Source: Bacteroidales bacterium
GTDB taxonomy: Bacteria > Bacteroidota > Bacteroidia > Bacteroidales > UBA7960
Length of the DNA: 7,123 bases
Assembly (NCBI GenBank): GCA_007122745.1
Contig: SKTA01000041.1
Location: forward strand, 1 to 7,123
Reading direction: 5' to 3'
The notes beneath the pieces are model-generated. The model was not told the origin of the DNA and did not search any database. It saw only the letters and a program-made list of their open reading frames with translations. Both the position numbers and the translations under genes were made by a program. This document shows positions 1 through 5,631 of this stretch, piece by piece; position 1 is the first letter of the stretch; every line of letters starts with the position of its first letter.

Positions 1-1172
1 ACTGGACCCTGATGCAAGGTAGCGGAGACTGCCATAGCCGGAATTCCTGCACGCGCATTGCCGGCAAGATGGCTGGATGCGATCCGCTGTTCGTCGTGAT
101 TCTCCATAAACCGTAACATATGTGCATCCAGGCTGTTGAGTTTTTTCCATTCCTCCTGAAGCGAGGCAGCCGCCCGGTCTCCTTTCAGTACGGCTCTGAT
201 GGCATCATAAAGGCCGACTTTGTCATAAAGATAATCGAATCCTGCCTGAACAAAGTCCGGATAGCGCGCCGGATTGTAAATTTCAGCAATAAAAACCATG
301 TCCGGGTAATACTTGCGGACTTCTGCAATACACCACTTCCAGAACTCCACCGGCACCATCTCCGCCATATCGCAACGAAAACCGGCTATCTTTTTTTCTG
401 CCCAGTAGAGCAGTATGTCCAGCATTTTGTACCAGGTGTCAGGTAATGGATGGAAGTGTTTTATCCCGCCATTAATGAAGTCAATGCCATAGTTCAGTTT
501 CACTGTTTCATACCAGTCGTTGAATCCGGGTCTGTTTGAGAAACAATCATTGCCGGTTGCTTTTGCCGGGTTTTCAAGGTATTGTAGGTTTTCGGCAGCC
601 GATAAATGTGGCTGCCGGTAAACTTGTGGCGGCAACTCAAGGTTCTTTCCGGGAATGTAGTAAAAATTATTATCCGGATGAAAAGCAAGTGATGTACGGT
701 CGGATGTCCCAATATCTTTGCCTTTCCCCTCCGAACGGTCAGTACGGTATTCACGGGCCACGTGGTTGGGTACAAAATCGATGATGGGAGCCAGTCCGGC
801 CCGGTGGCATCTTTCTATCAGCGACCCAAACTCCTCCATCCTGTTATCGACATTCTCAGCAAGATCGGGTGAAACATCATAATAGTCACGAATTGCATAC
901 GGAGAGCCTGCCTGGCCTTTTATGACCAATGGGTTTCCGACAGGTATTCCGTAATGCGGATACCCTGTGCACGAAGCATGTTCCAATACCCCTGTAAGCC
1001 AGATATGGTTGGCACCCAAAGCGGCAATTTCATCAAGCATGTGTTGTGTAAGGTCGTTAAATGTCCCGCAACCATTCTCTGCCTTCGTGCCCCAGGGCTT
1101 TGTTTGAGCTTTTGTATTGCCTGCAAGTCTTACAAGTAGCTGGTATATGATGATTTTATCTTTTCTTTTCAT
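1..1172 (-). CDS. GH13 alpha-amylase-family glycoside hydrolase, 3' end cut by window edge
   Basis: The frame is open without a stop from ATG 1172 to the left edge (codons from 1172 to 3, 390 residues). It shows the full GH13 signature in order: an N-terminal IIIYQLLVR strand (about 7-15), GANHIWLTG (53-61), YAIRDYYDV (92-100), region I DFVPNH (132-137), region II GFRCDMAE with nucleophile D268, region III FIAEIYN with acid/base E297, and region IV MENHDEQR with stabiliser D360. The family hydrolyses or rearranges alpha-1,4/1,6-glucans with retention of configuration. No signal peptide is visible, so a cytoplasmic role in glycogen or maltodextrin turnover is inferred. The end of the barrel and the C-terminal beta domain lie outside the window. 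An in-frame ATG six codons upstream (1190) is an alternative start. I prefer 1172 because AGGA lies 9 bases ahead of it and the GH13 fold begins directly after it. No SusC/SusD genes are in view. The subfamily cannot be fixed from this fragment. Confidence 0.93.
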   Translation of the reverse strand, partial: MKRKDKIIIYQLLVRLAGNTKAQTKPWGTKAENGCGTFNDLTQHMLDEIAALGANHIWLTGVLEHASCTGYPHYGIPVGNPLVIKGQAGSPYAIRDYYDVSPDLAENVDNRMEEFGSLIERCHRAGLAPIIDFVPNHVAREYRTDRSEGKGKDIGTSDRTSLAFHPDNNFYYIPGKNLELPPQVYRQPHLSAAENLQYLENPAKATGNDCFSNRPGFNDWYETVKLNYGIDFINGGIKHFHPLPDTWYKMLDILLYWAEKKIAGFRCDMAEMVPVEFWKWCIAEVRKYYPDMVFIAEIYNPARYPDFVQAGFDYLYDKVGLYDAIRAVLKGDRAAASLQEEWKKLNSLDAHMLRFMENHDEQRIASSHLAGNARAGIPAMAVSATLHQGP

Positions 1173-1254
1173 TGGTGAAAATCCTGTCATTTCTTAAACA
1201 TTTCTGTACACAGGTCAAGCCCTGTATCTACAGTTGGATTTGTCTGATTTTCTT

Positions 1255-1286
1255 CTAAACATCTCAACAACTAAACACCTAAACTG
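1255..1286 (+). repeat. Degenerate 8-mer tandem array in copy L
   Basis: There are four consecutive octamers: CTAAACAT, CTCAACAA, CTAAACAC and CTAAACTG. The same four units, in the same order on the complementary strand, occur at 5347-5378 in copy R with no change. Unlike the 7-mer array, this array is conserved between copies. Confidence 0.8.
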
Positions 1287-1323
1287 ATACAACAAGCCCT
1301 GGCCCTGCAAGCCTCCTTCGGGT

Positions 1324-1356
1324 AAAACATGCAGCCCGGCCAAGTCCGGCCTGCAT
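1324..1356 (-). terminator. GC-rich hairpin plus TTTT, possible terminator of the tamL-helicase operon
   Basis: On the minus strand, ATGCAGGCCGG (1356-1346) and CCGGGCTGCAT (1339-1329) form an 11-bp stem with one G-G mismatch and a 6-base loop, followed by G and TTTT (1327-1324). It lies about 90 bases after the helicase stop and within the 52-bp segment absent from copy R. The short T run makes terminator function only plausible. It could equally be a small inserted palindromic element. Confidence 0.4.
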
Positions 1357-1376
1357 ATCCTCGCATCTTCGCACCA

Positions 1377-1432
1377 TCCCAGATCCCAGCTCCCAGCTCC
1401 CAGCTCCCAGCTCCCAGCTCCCAGATCCCAGA
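1377..1432 (-). repeat. Eight-unit G-rich 7-mer tandem array in copy L
   Basis: On the minus strand there are eight perfect 7-base units of the form (T/G)CTGGGA, in the order T, T, G, G, G, G, G, T for the first base. The eight evenly spaced GGG runs are separated by four-base AGCT or ATCT linkers, which fits a G-quadruplex pattern. The matching array in copy R has only four units. Confidence 0.95.
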
Positions 1433-1444
1433 TCAGCCTTAACC

Positions 1445-2875
1445 TTATTCCTCAAAGAACTCTTCCATAAAATTCATCAAAAATACCTTTTTCGTACTTC
1501 TGGTCAAAGCTGTGTATAGCCAGCGCAGGTATTCAGTATCCGGTTTTTTCTCCGAAAGATAGCCCATTTCCACAAAAACATGTTTCCACTGGCCACCCTG
1601 GGCTTTATGACAAGTCATGGCATAGGCATACTTTACCTGAAGTGCATTCAGATAGGGATTGTTGCGAATGTGTGCCATTCTTGTTCTTTTATTGGGAATA
1701 TGCTGATAATCCTCAGAAACAGCCTCAAAGAGAGCGTTTGCGTCTTTTTGTGTCAGTGCAGGCCCTTCTGATTGCAGTGTGTTCAGCAAAAGCTTTACCT
1801 CCAGGTCCGGTTCATCCGGGTAATCGATCATTCGGGCAGAAACATCTGCAAAGCGGAAACCATACAATGACTCAGATCTTAGAATTCTTTTTAGTTCCAG
1901 GATATCTCCGTTGGCAATAAAACCGGCCTCCGATTGCTGCGGCAGCCAGAAATAGTTGTTTTTTACCACCATCAGCAGATCTCCGGCATTGATCTCATCT
2001 TCAAGAAACAGTACCCTTTGCCGGATGTGCTGGTTGAACATGTTAGCCCTTTTGTTGGAGCGACAAATGGTCAGTGCTTCCTCTTTGCCCGAACTGATGT
2101 AGGCATCATTTACCTCATCCGCAGCATCCTGTCCCTGAACGCGGATCATGTCATCAAAGCCTTTGAGTTGAAAGGCAGGAAAGCCGCTTTTACCTTTTGC
2201 GAGCATCTCCCTTACCTTCGTTGCATTATGAAGAATTCCGCTATTATGCGCTTGCCTTACCACCTTTTTCAGTTCATGTTCAACAATACGGAAATTAAAT
2301 CGCCTCTCCAGGAAGGACTTATTTAATGCCGGACTTTGATTTGAATGCACGGGTGGAAGCTGTGCCGTATCTCCAACCAGGATGAGCCGACAGTTGTTCT
2401 GGTTATAAACGAATTGGAGCAGATCTTCCAGCAGATTGGCTCCTCCGAACAGGCTTCCTTGGTTGGCGGCTGTACCCCATGCGATCATGGAGGCTTCATC
2501 AACGATAAAGAATGTGTTTTTATGTTTGTTCTGTTGCAGAACGATTTGCATGGAACCATCGCGACCTGTTTGGAGGCGGTAAATTTTTTTGTGGATGGTG
2601 TATGCTTTCTTGCCTGCATATGAAGCCAGCACTTTGGCTGCCCTGCCCGTTGGTGCAAGTAATACCGTGTCACCATTCATTAGGGGAAGAACAGAGACCA
2701 GGCTGCTGACAACGCTTGTTTTTCCGGTTCCGGCATAACCTTTTAGCAAAAAGATCGAATCTGCCTCTTTACCGGTTATGAAGGCTGCCATTTCTTGGAA
2801 CAGACGCAGCTGGTCCTGTGTAGGTTCATATGGAAAAACTCGCTGCAGCGCATGAACAATTGTATTTGTAAGCAT
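1445..2875 (-). CDS. RecD/Dda-like superfamily 1 DNA helicase (ATPase)
   Basis: The 476-residue protein carries the SF1 helicase motifs in order: PTQDQ Q-motif (18-22), Walker A GYAGTGKTS (46-54, catalytic K52), motif Ia LAPTGRAAKVL (73-83), Walker B VDEAS (125-129), motif III GDTAQLPPV (168-176), motif IV VVRQ (205-208), motif V TCHKAQGGQW (421-430) and motif VI YTALTR (454-459). The UvrD_C_2-type C-terminal ending is typical of RecD, RecD2 and Dda relatives, which are mostly 5'-3' DNA helicases. It is shorter than RecD2 and lacks that protein's long N-terminal extension. No RecB or RecC partner is in view, so a stand-alone helicase in repair or replication is inferred. The frame opens earlier at TTG 2899, but ATG 2875 is chosen because it follows the tamL TAA by one base (TAATATG), suggesting translational coupling. 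Its own stop codon is the first three bases of repeat copy L. Confidence 0.93.
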   Translation of the reverse strand: MLTNTIVHALQRVFPYEPTQDQLRLFQEMAAFITGKEADSIFLLKGYAGTGKTSVVSSLVSVLPLMNGDTVLLAPTGRAAKVLASYAGKKAYTIHKKIYRLQTGRDGSMQIVLQQNKHKNTFFIVDEASMIAWGTAANQGSLFGGANLLEDLLQFVYNQNNCRLILVGDTAQLPPVHSNQSPALNKSFLERRFNFRIVEHELKKVVRQAHNSGILHNATKVREMLAKGKSGFPAFQLKGFDDMIRVQGQDAADEVNDAYISSGKEEALTICRSNKRANMFNQHIRQRVLFLEDEINAGDLLMVVKNNYFWLPQQSEAGFIANGDILELKRILRSESLYGFRFADVSARMIDYPDEPDLEVKLLLNTLQSEGPALTQKDANALFEAVSEDYQHIPNKRTRMAHIRNNPYLNALQVKYAYAMTCHKAQGGQWKHVFVEMGYLSEKKPDTEYLRWLYTALTRSTKKVFLMNFMEEFFEE

Positions 2876-2876
2876 A

Positions 2877-5222
2877 TTAAAAAGGATAGCCAATACCAAG
2901 ATTAAAGTTCCAGTTTCTGAAGCGGGGCCAGGATGATGTCCATCTGTCGCCCCCTGCCATAGCAGGATTTCTCAGGGGTGTAGCAGCATCCAGGCGTACA
3001 ATGAAGAAGTCGAAGTCTACACGCAACCCAAAACCTGCTCCGATCGCAATCTCCTTGTAGAATCGGTCAAGCGTAAAATGTCCCATGGCGAATTGCTCAT
3101 TCTCCTGTAAAAACCAAACATTTCCTGCATCAAGGAAAAAAGCGCCTTTCCAATATCTGTATAGCGGAAAGCGGTATTCAACATTGGCTTCCAGCTTGAT
3201 GTCGCCATACTTGTCGAAACGCAGTTCATCAGCTTCGGGGTAACCGCCCGGCCCCAGATTGTAAATACTCCATGCCCTGATGCTATTTGCGCCGCCGCTG
3301 TAGTAGCTTTTGATAAATGGCATGACGTCGATGTTGCCATAGGGAACACCAAGACCTCCCATAATACGGAATACCAGTGTGTTTTTTTGATGAAAAACCC
3401 GATAATACCTGAAATCGGCATCTGCCTTTAGATATTGTGCAAACGGAATTCCGAAAATTGTATAACTGCCACTCCCATCCTTGCTTCCATTTAGTTGTGA
3501 TGCTGCCAGGTACATCAGGTTGCCGGATGATTCAAGATTTCCCCGGAAATAAATAAAATCCCTGCGTCTGTCAATTTGTTGTGTGCTGTATGAGTAGGTG
3601 TATTTGGATCCACCAATCAGATGGTCTCTGTATCTACTGAGGATCAGGGGGTTTGCATCGGGAATTCTCGACTGCAAAATTGAGTCATTGAAAATCTTGA
3701 TGGAGCTCACTTCCAACGGTGTCAGCTGATGATGTCTTCTGATGTCCTGCCGCCAGCTGAATCCATAGCTTACATTAATAATGTATCTTGTATAATCGGG
3801 GCGCTGACGGTAGTTAAACCCGGTCAAGACGGTTGTCTGGGGACGTGCAGTGCGCGCCAGGCTTTCTGTGCGAAACGGTAACAATAGTTTAGGAAAGTCA
3901 ATGGAAACATCGGCTCCCATTTCCAGTGTATTAAAGGGAAGTCGCTGGAAAACCTCTTCATCGGCCGATTCGCCCGAAACCTCCAGAGCCCCCTTTAGTC
4001 GGACATTTAACATTTCGGCACCACTGAAGACATTTCTGTTCTGAAACATGAGGTTGCCGGCAATGCCGAGGTTTCCGGCTGTATTCAGCCCTTCAGCCTC
4101 AATGGTGAACGCGTTTGTTGGTCCCCTGGTCAGCTCAATGCGAACATCAAGAAGCCCCAATGTGTCATTGACCAAATCACTGTTTTCGGGGGCAACAGGC
4201 ATGAATTGCACGTTAACAAACCTGAAGTTTCTCAAACCGGCTAAAAAGCCATGCGTTTGTTCCAGTCGCCTGATGCTGTAATAATCACCACGCTCCAGCA
4301 TGATGTTGTTGGCAACTGCCTTCGGCCGTATTGCCATCGGGCCGTTGTGCATGAATTTGTAAACCGCCCCTTTGTTATTATCCATTCGATACCGGGTTGT
4401 ATCAGAAAAGTGCTGGTTTGGCATCAACCTCGAATATTCAGGGTACACAAATACATCATTGATCTTATACCTGCGATGGGATAAAAATTGTTGCTCCCGC
4501 AACGGAGTACCGGAAATAACCGGACTATTGATCAGTATTTCAACGTCAAGTTGTCTGTTGTTTAAAGTACTGTCAACCTGAAAGAAAATAAAATCGCGCG
4601 AAAAGTTAAAGAATCCTACCTCTTTCAGGTGTCTTGTAATGCGTTGCCGTTCTTTTTGCAAAACATCAACATCGTAACGCTGACCACGTGCCAGCATTGT
4701 ATTTACAGTATCCCGATAAACAAATGGTGCCAGATGAAAGTCTTGTATCCTATAATCAATATTGCGGATTTTATACGGTTTATTGCCTTGAACCGTGTAG
4801 GTGACGTTTGCCCTTCTTCTCCTGTAAGTGACATCATGGGACACTTCGGCATTAAAGTACCCTTTATTTTGCAGAAAAAGCTCAAATTGTCGCTCTGTTT
4901 GATCAACCAGGGCAGGGTTGAAAATCACCGGAGGCTCCCCAATGGTATTCTTCATCCATTGTCTGATTCGGGTATCCCTTCCTCTGTCAGCAAACTGATA
5001 AACATTCAGGTGAAAGCGGTAAAAGCCAAGTATACGCCGGTTTGGCTCCTGCCTGATGTAATTGCGCAGCTCATGGATCTCTACGTCAGTATTCTCAATA
5101 TTGATGCGATTGCGGTTAAGCAGATATTGGTCCTCCGGAAGATGCCTAGCCGGCATGCATGCCTGAAACACCAAAACCATCAAGGTCGGTAATAATAATT
5201 TATGGCTGCGAAATGGTTGCAC
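2877..5222 (-). CDS. tamL: TamL-like lipoprotein, BamA/TamA (Omp85) family outer-membrane protein
   Basis: From GTG 5222 the product is 781 residues. It starts with a basic segment (FRSHK), a hydrophobic stretch and a lipobox VFQAC with lipidated C22. LPEDQYLL (28-35) and YIRQEPNRRILGF (55-67) resemble the conserved N-terminus of Bacteroidota TamL. POTRA-like modules are suggested at about 106-155, 187-217 and 315-340. A beta-barrel runs from about 370 to the C-terminal phenylalanine, with IRAW (648-651) at the position of the Omp85 VRGF loop-6 motif and DAGNVW (698-703). The family inserts or exports proteins at the outer membrane, usually with inner-membrane-anchored TamB, which is not in this window. 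The frame extends to TTG 5249, but that codon lies inside a promoter -7 box. The first ATG (5180) would leave only seven residues before the cysteine. GTG 5222 is therefore preferred by inference. The membrane-assembly role is confident; the exact substrate is unknown. Confidence 0.88.
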   Translation of the reverse strand: MQPFRSHKLLLPTLMVLVFQACMPARHLPEDQYLLNRNRINIENTDVEIHELRNYIRQEPNRRILGFYRFHLNVYQFADRGRDTRIRQWMKNTIGEPPVIFNPALVDQTERQFELFLQNKGYFNAEVSHDVTYRRRRANVTYTVQGNKPYKIRNIDYRIQDFHLAPFVYRDTVNTMLARGQRYDVDVLQKERQRITRHLKEVGFFNFSRDFIFFQVDSTLNNRQLDVEILINSPVISGTPLREQQFLSHRRYKINDVFVYPEYSRLMPNQHFSDTTRYRMDNNKGAVYKFMHNGPMAIRPKAVANNIMLERGDYYSIRRLEQTHGFLAGLRNFRFVNVQFMPVAPENSDLVNDTLGLLDVRIELTRGPTNAFTIEAEGLNTAGNLGIAGNLMFQNRNVFSGAEMLNVRLKGALEVSGESADEEVFQRLPFNTLEMGADVSIDFPKLLLPFRTESLARTARPQTTVLTGFNYRQRPDYTRYIINVSYGFSWRQDIRRHHQLTPLEVSSIKIFNDSILQSRIPDANPLILSRYRDHLIGGSKYTYSYSTQQIDRRRDFIYFRGNLESSGNLMYLAASQLNGSKDGSGSYTIFGIPFAQYLKADADFRYYRVFHQKNTLVFRIMGGLGVPYGNIDVMPFIKSYYSGGANSIRAWSIYNLGPGGYPEADELRFDKYGDIKLEANVEYRFPLYRYWKGAFFLDAGNVWFLQENEQFAMGHFTLDRFYKEIAIGAGFGLRVDFDFFIVRLDAATPLRNPAMAGGDRWTSSWPRFRNWNFNLGIGYPF

Positions 5223-5246
5223 AGGGTTCGGTATATAAGTTGATTG

Positions 5247-5254
5247 CAAATATA
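5247..5254 (-). promoter_or_regulatory. Candidate -7 promoter box for the tamL-helicase operon
   Basis: On the minus strand the sequence TATATTTG matches the Bacteroidota -7 consensus TAnnTTTG. It lies 24 bases before the proposed GTG start and would give a leader of roughly 15-20 bases. No good -33 TTTG is present at the usual distance. That region (about 5273-5280) falls in the terminal part of repeat copy R. Confidence 0.5.
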
Positions 5255-5280
5255 GTAATTAAGGTTAAGATTTAGGCTGA

Positions 5281-5308
5281 GCTGGGAGCTGGGATCTGGG
5301 ATCTGGGA
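5281..5308 (+). repeat. Four-unit G-rich 7-mer tandem array in copy R
   Basis: There are four perfect units of the form (G/T)CTGGGA, in the order G, G, T, T. This gives exactly four GGG runs with four-base linkers, the minimum for an intramolecular G-quadruplex. It has half as many units as the array in copy L, so the unit number varies between copies. Confidence 0.95.
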
Positions 5309-5346
5309 TGGTGCGAAGATGCTTGCAGGGCCAGGGCTTGTTGTAT

Positions 5347-5378
5347 CAGTTTAGGTGTTTAGTTGTTGAGATGTTTAG
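5347..5378 (+). repeat. Degenerate 8-mer tandem array in copy R
   Basis: The four octamers CAGTTTAG, GTGTTTAG, TTGTTGAG and ATGTTTAG follow each other without gaps. They are the exact reverse complement of the units at 1255-1286. Confidence 0.8.
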
Positions 5379-5433
5379 AAGAAAATCAGACAAATCCAAC
5401 TGTAGATACAGGGCTTGAACTGTGCACAGAAAT

Positions 5434-5631
5434 ATAATTGCAGGCGCGGGGCATATTATATTCGTTTGATTAATAATGTTATTTGTGTGTTTTAATAATA
5501 AATTAGTTTGTTGTTTTATTTTTTAATACTTTTGTTTTGATGTTGATCGTTTATCAATTCTGATATGCATAGGACAATCGGGATGTTTTCTGTTTGATTC
5601 CATTACCCGGCATTCACTTAAATATAGCAAC
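5434..5631 (+). promoter_or_regulatory. AT-rich upstream region of glmM with a candidate -7 box
   Basis: Between the end of repeat R and the glmM ATG lie 198 bases, strikingly AT-rich at 5451-5550. TACTTTTG at 5527-5534 fits the TAnnTTTG -7 consensus. TTTG at 5507-5510 could be a -33 element, but the 16-base gap is shorter than the usual 19 or so, so the promoter call is tentative. It would imply a leader of about 90 bases. No Shine-Dalgarno sequence precedes the ATG, which is normal in this phylum. No small gene is seen here. Confidence 0.4.

Larger units (their letters stand above)
1200..1447 (-). repeat. Composite intergenic repeat, copy L (inverted relative to copy R at 5260-5433)
   Basis: Read on the minus strand, this copy begins with TAAGGTTAAG, whose first three bases are the helicase stop codon. 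It then has GGCTGA, eight 7-mers (1432-1377), the 18-bp block 1380-1363 that overlaps the last unit, a 52-bp segment private to this copy (1362-1311), and a 111-bp block (1310-1200). The 111-bp block matches 5323-5433 at 109 positions, with mismatches only near its end (ACCTGTGT against AACTGTGC). Homology stops after AGAAAT. It fills the whole gap between the helicase and the amylase gene and ends 10 to 28 bases before the amylase start, so it must form most of that gene's upstream region. No coding sequence is seen in it. Confidence 0.93.
5260..5433 (+). repeat. Composite intergenic repeat, copy R (inverted relative to copy L at 1200-1447)
   Basis: This copy begins TAAGGTTAAG (5260-5269), carries six extra bases compared with L, then GGCTGA, four 7-mers (5281-5308), an 18-bp block (5305-5322) identical to 1380-1363, and the 111-bp block 5323-5433 (109 of 111 identical to L). 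The 52-bp hairpin segment of L is missing exactly between 5322 and 5323. The conserved block contains CTGTAGATACAG (5400-5411, arms of 5 around GA) and the perfect palindrome CTGTGCACAG (5420-5429). The copy lies between the divergent tamL and glmM starts and reads toward glmM. Confidence 0.93.

Noticed and set aside
1..1172. The amylase region looks like a broken gene, because only short open frames with start and stop are seen there, including frames at 120-446 (+), 500-775 (-) and 920-1126 (-).
   Set aside because: Reading the minus strand codon by codon from 1172 gives a stop-free frame to the window edge with all GH13 motifs. The short frames are shadows, and the gene is only cut by the window.
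1377..1432. A CRISPR array.
   Set aside because: The 7-base units are contiguous with no spacers and no cas genes are present. It is a simple tandem repeat.
1934..2326. A 130-codon plus-strand frame antisense to the helicase.
   Set aside because: It is covered by the helicase gene, whose motifs are continuous through this interval, and it has no family features of its own.
4629..5192. A 187-codon plus-strand frame antisense to tamL.
   Set aside because: It lies wholly within a well-supported gene on the other strand, shows no recognisable motif and has a cysteine-rich, irregular composition. It is treated as a shadow.
1200..5433. A composite transposon formed by the inverted repeats.
   Set aside because: There is no transposase or integrase between the arms, and bases just outside the arms (TTCTTAAAC on the left, ATAATTGCA on the right) do not form a target-site duplication. 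The internal genes are housekeeping-like.
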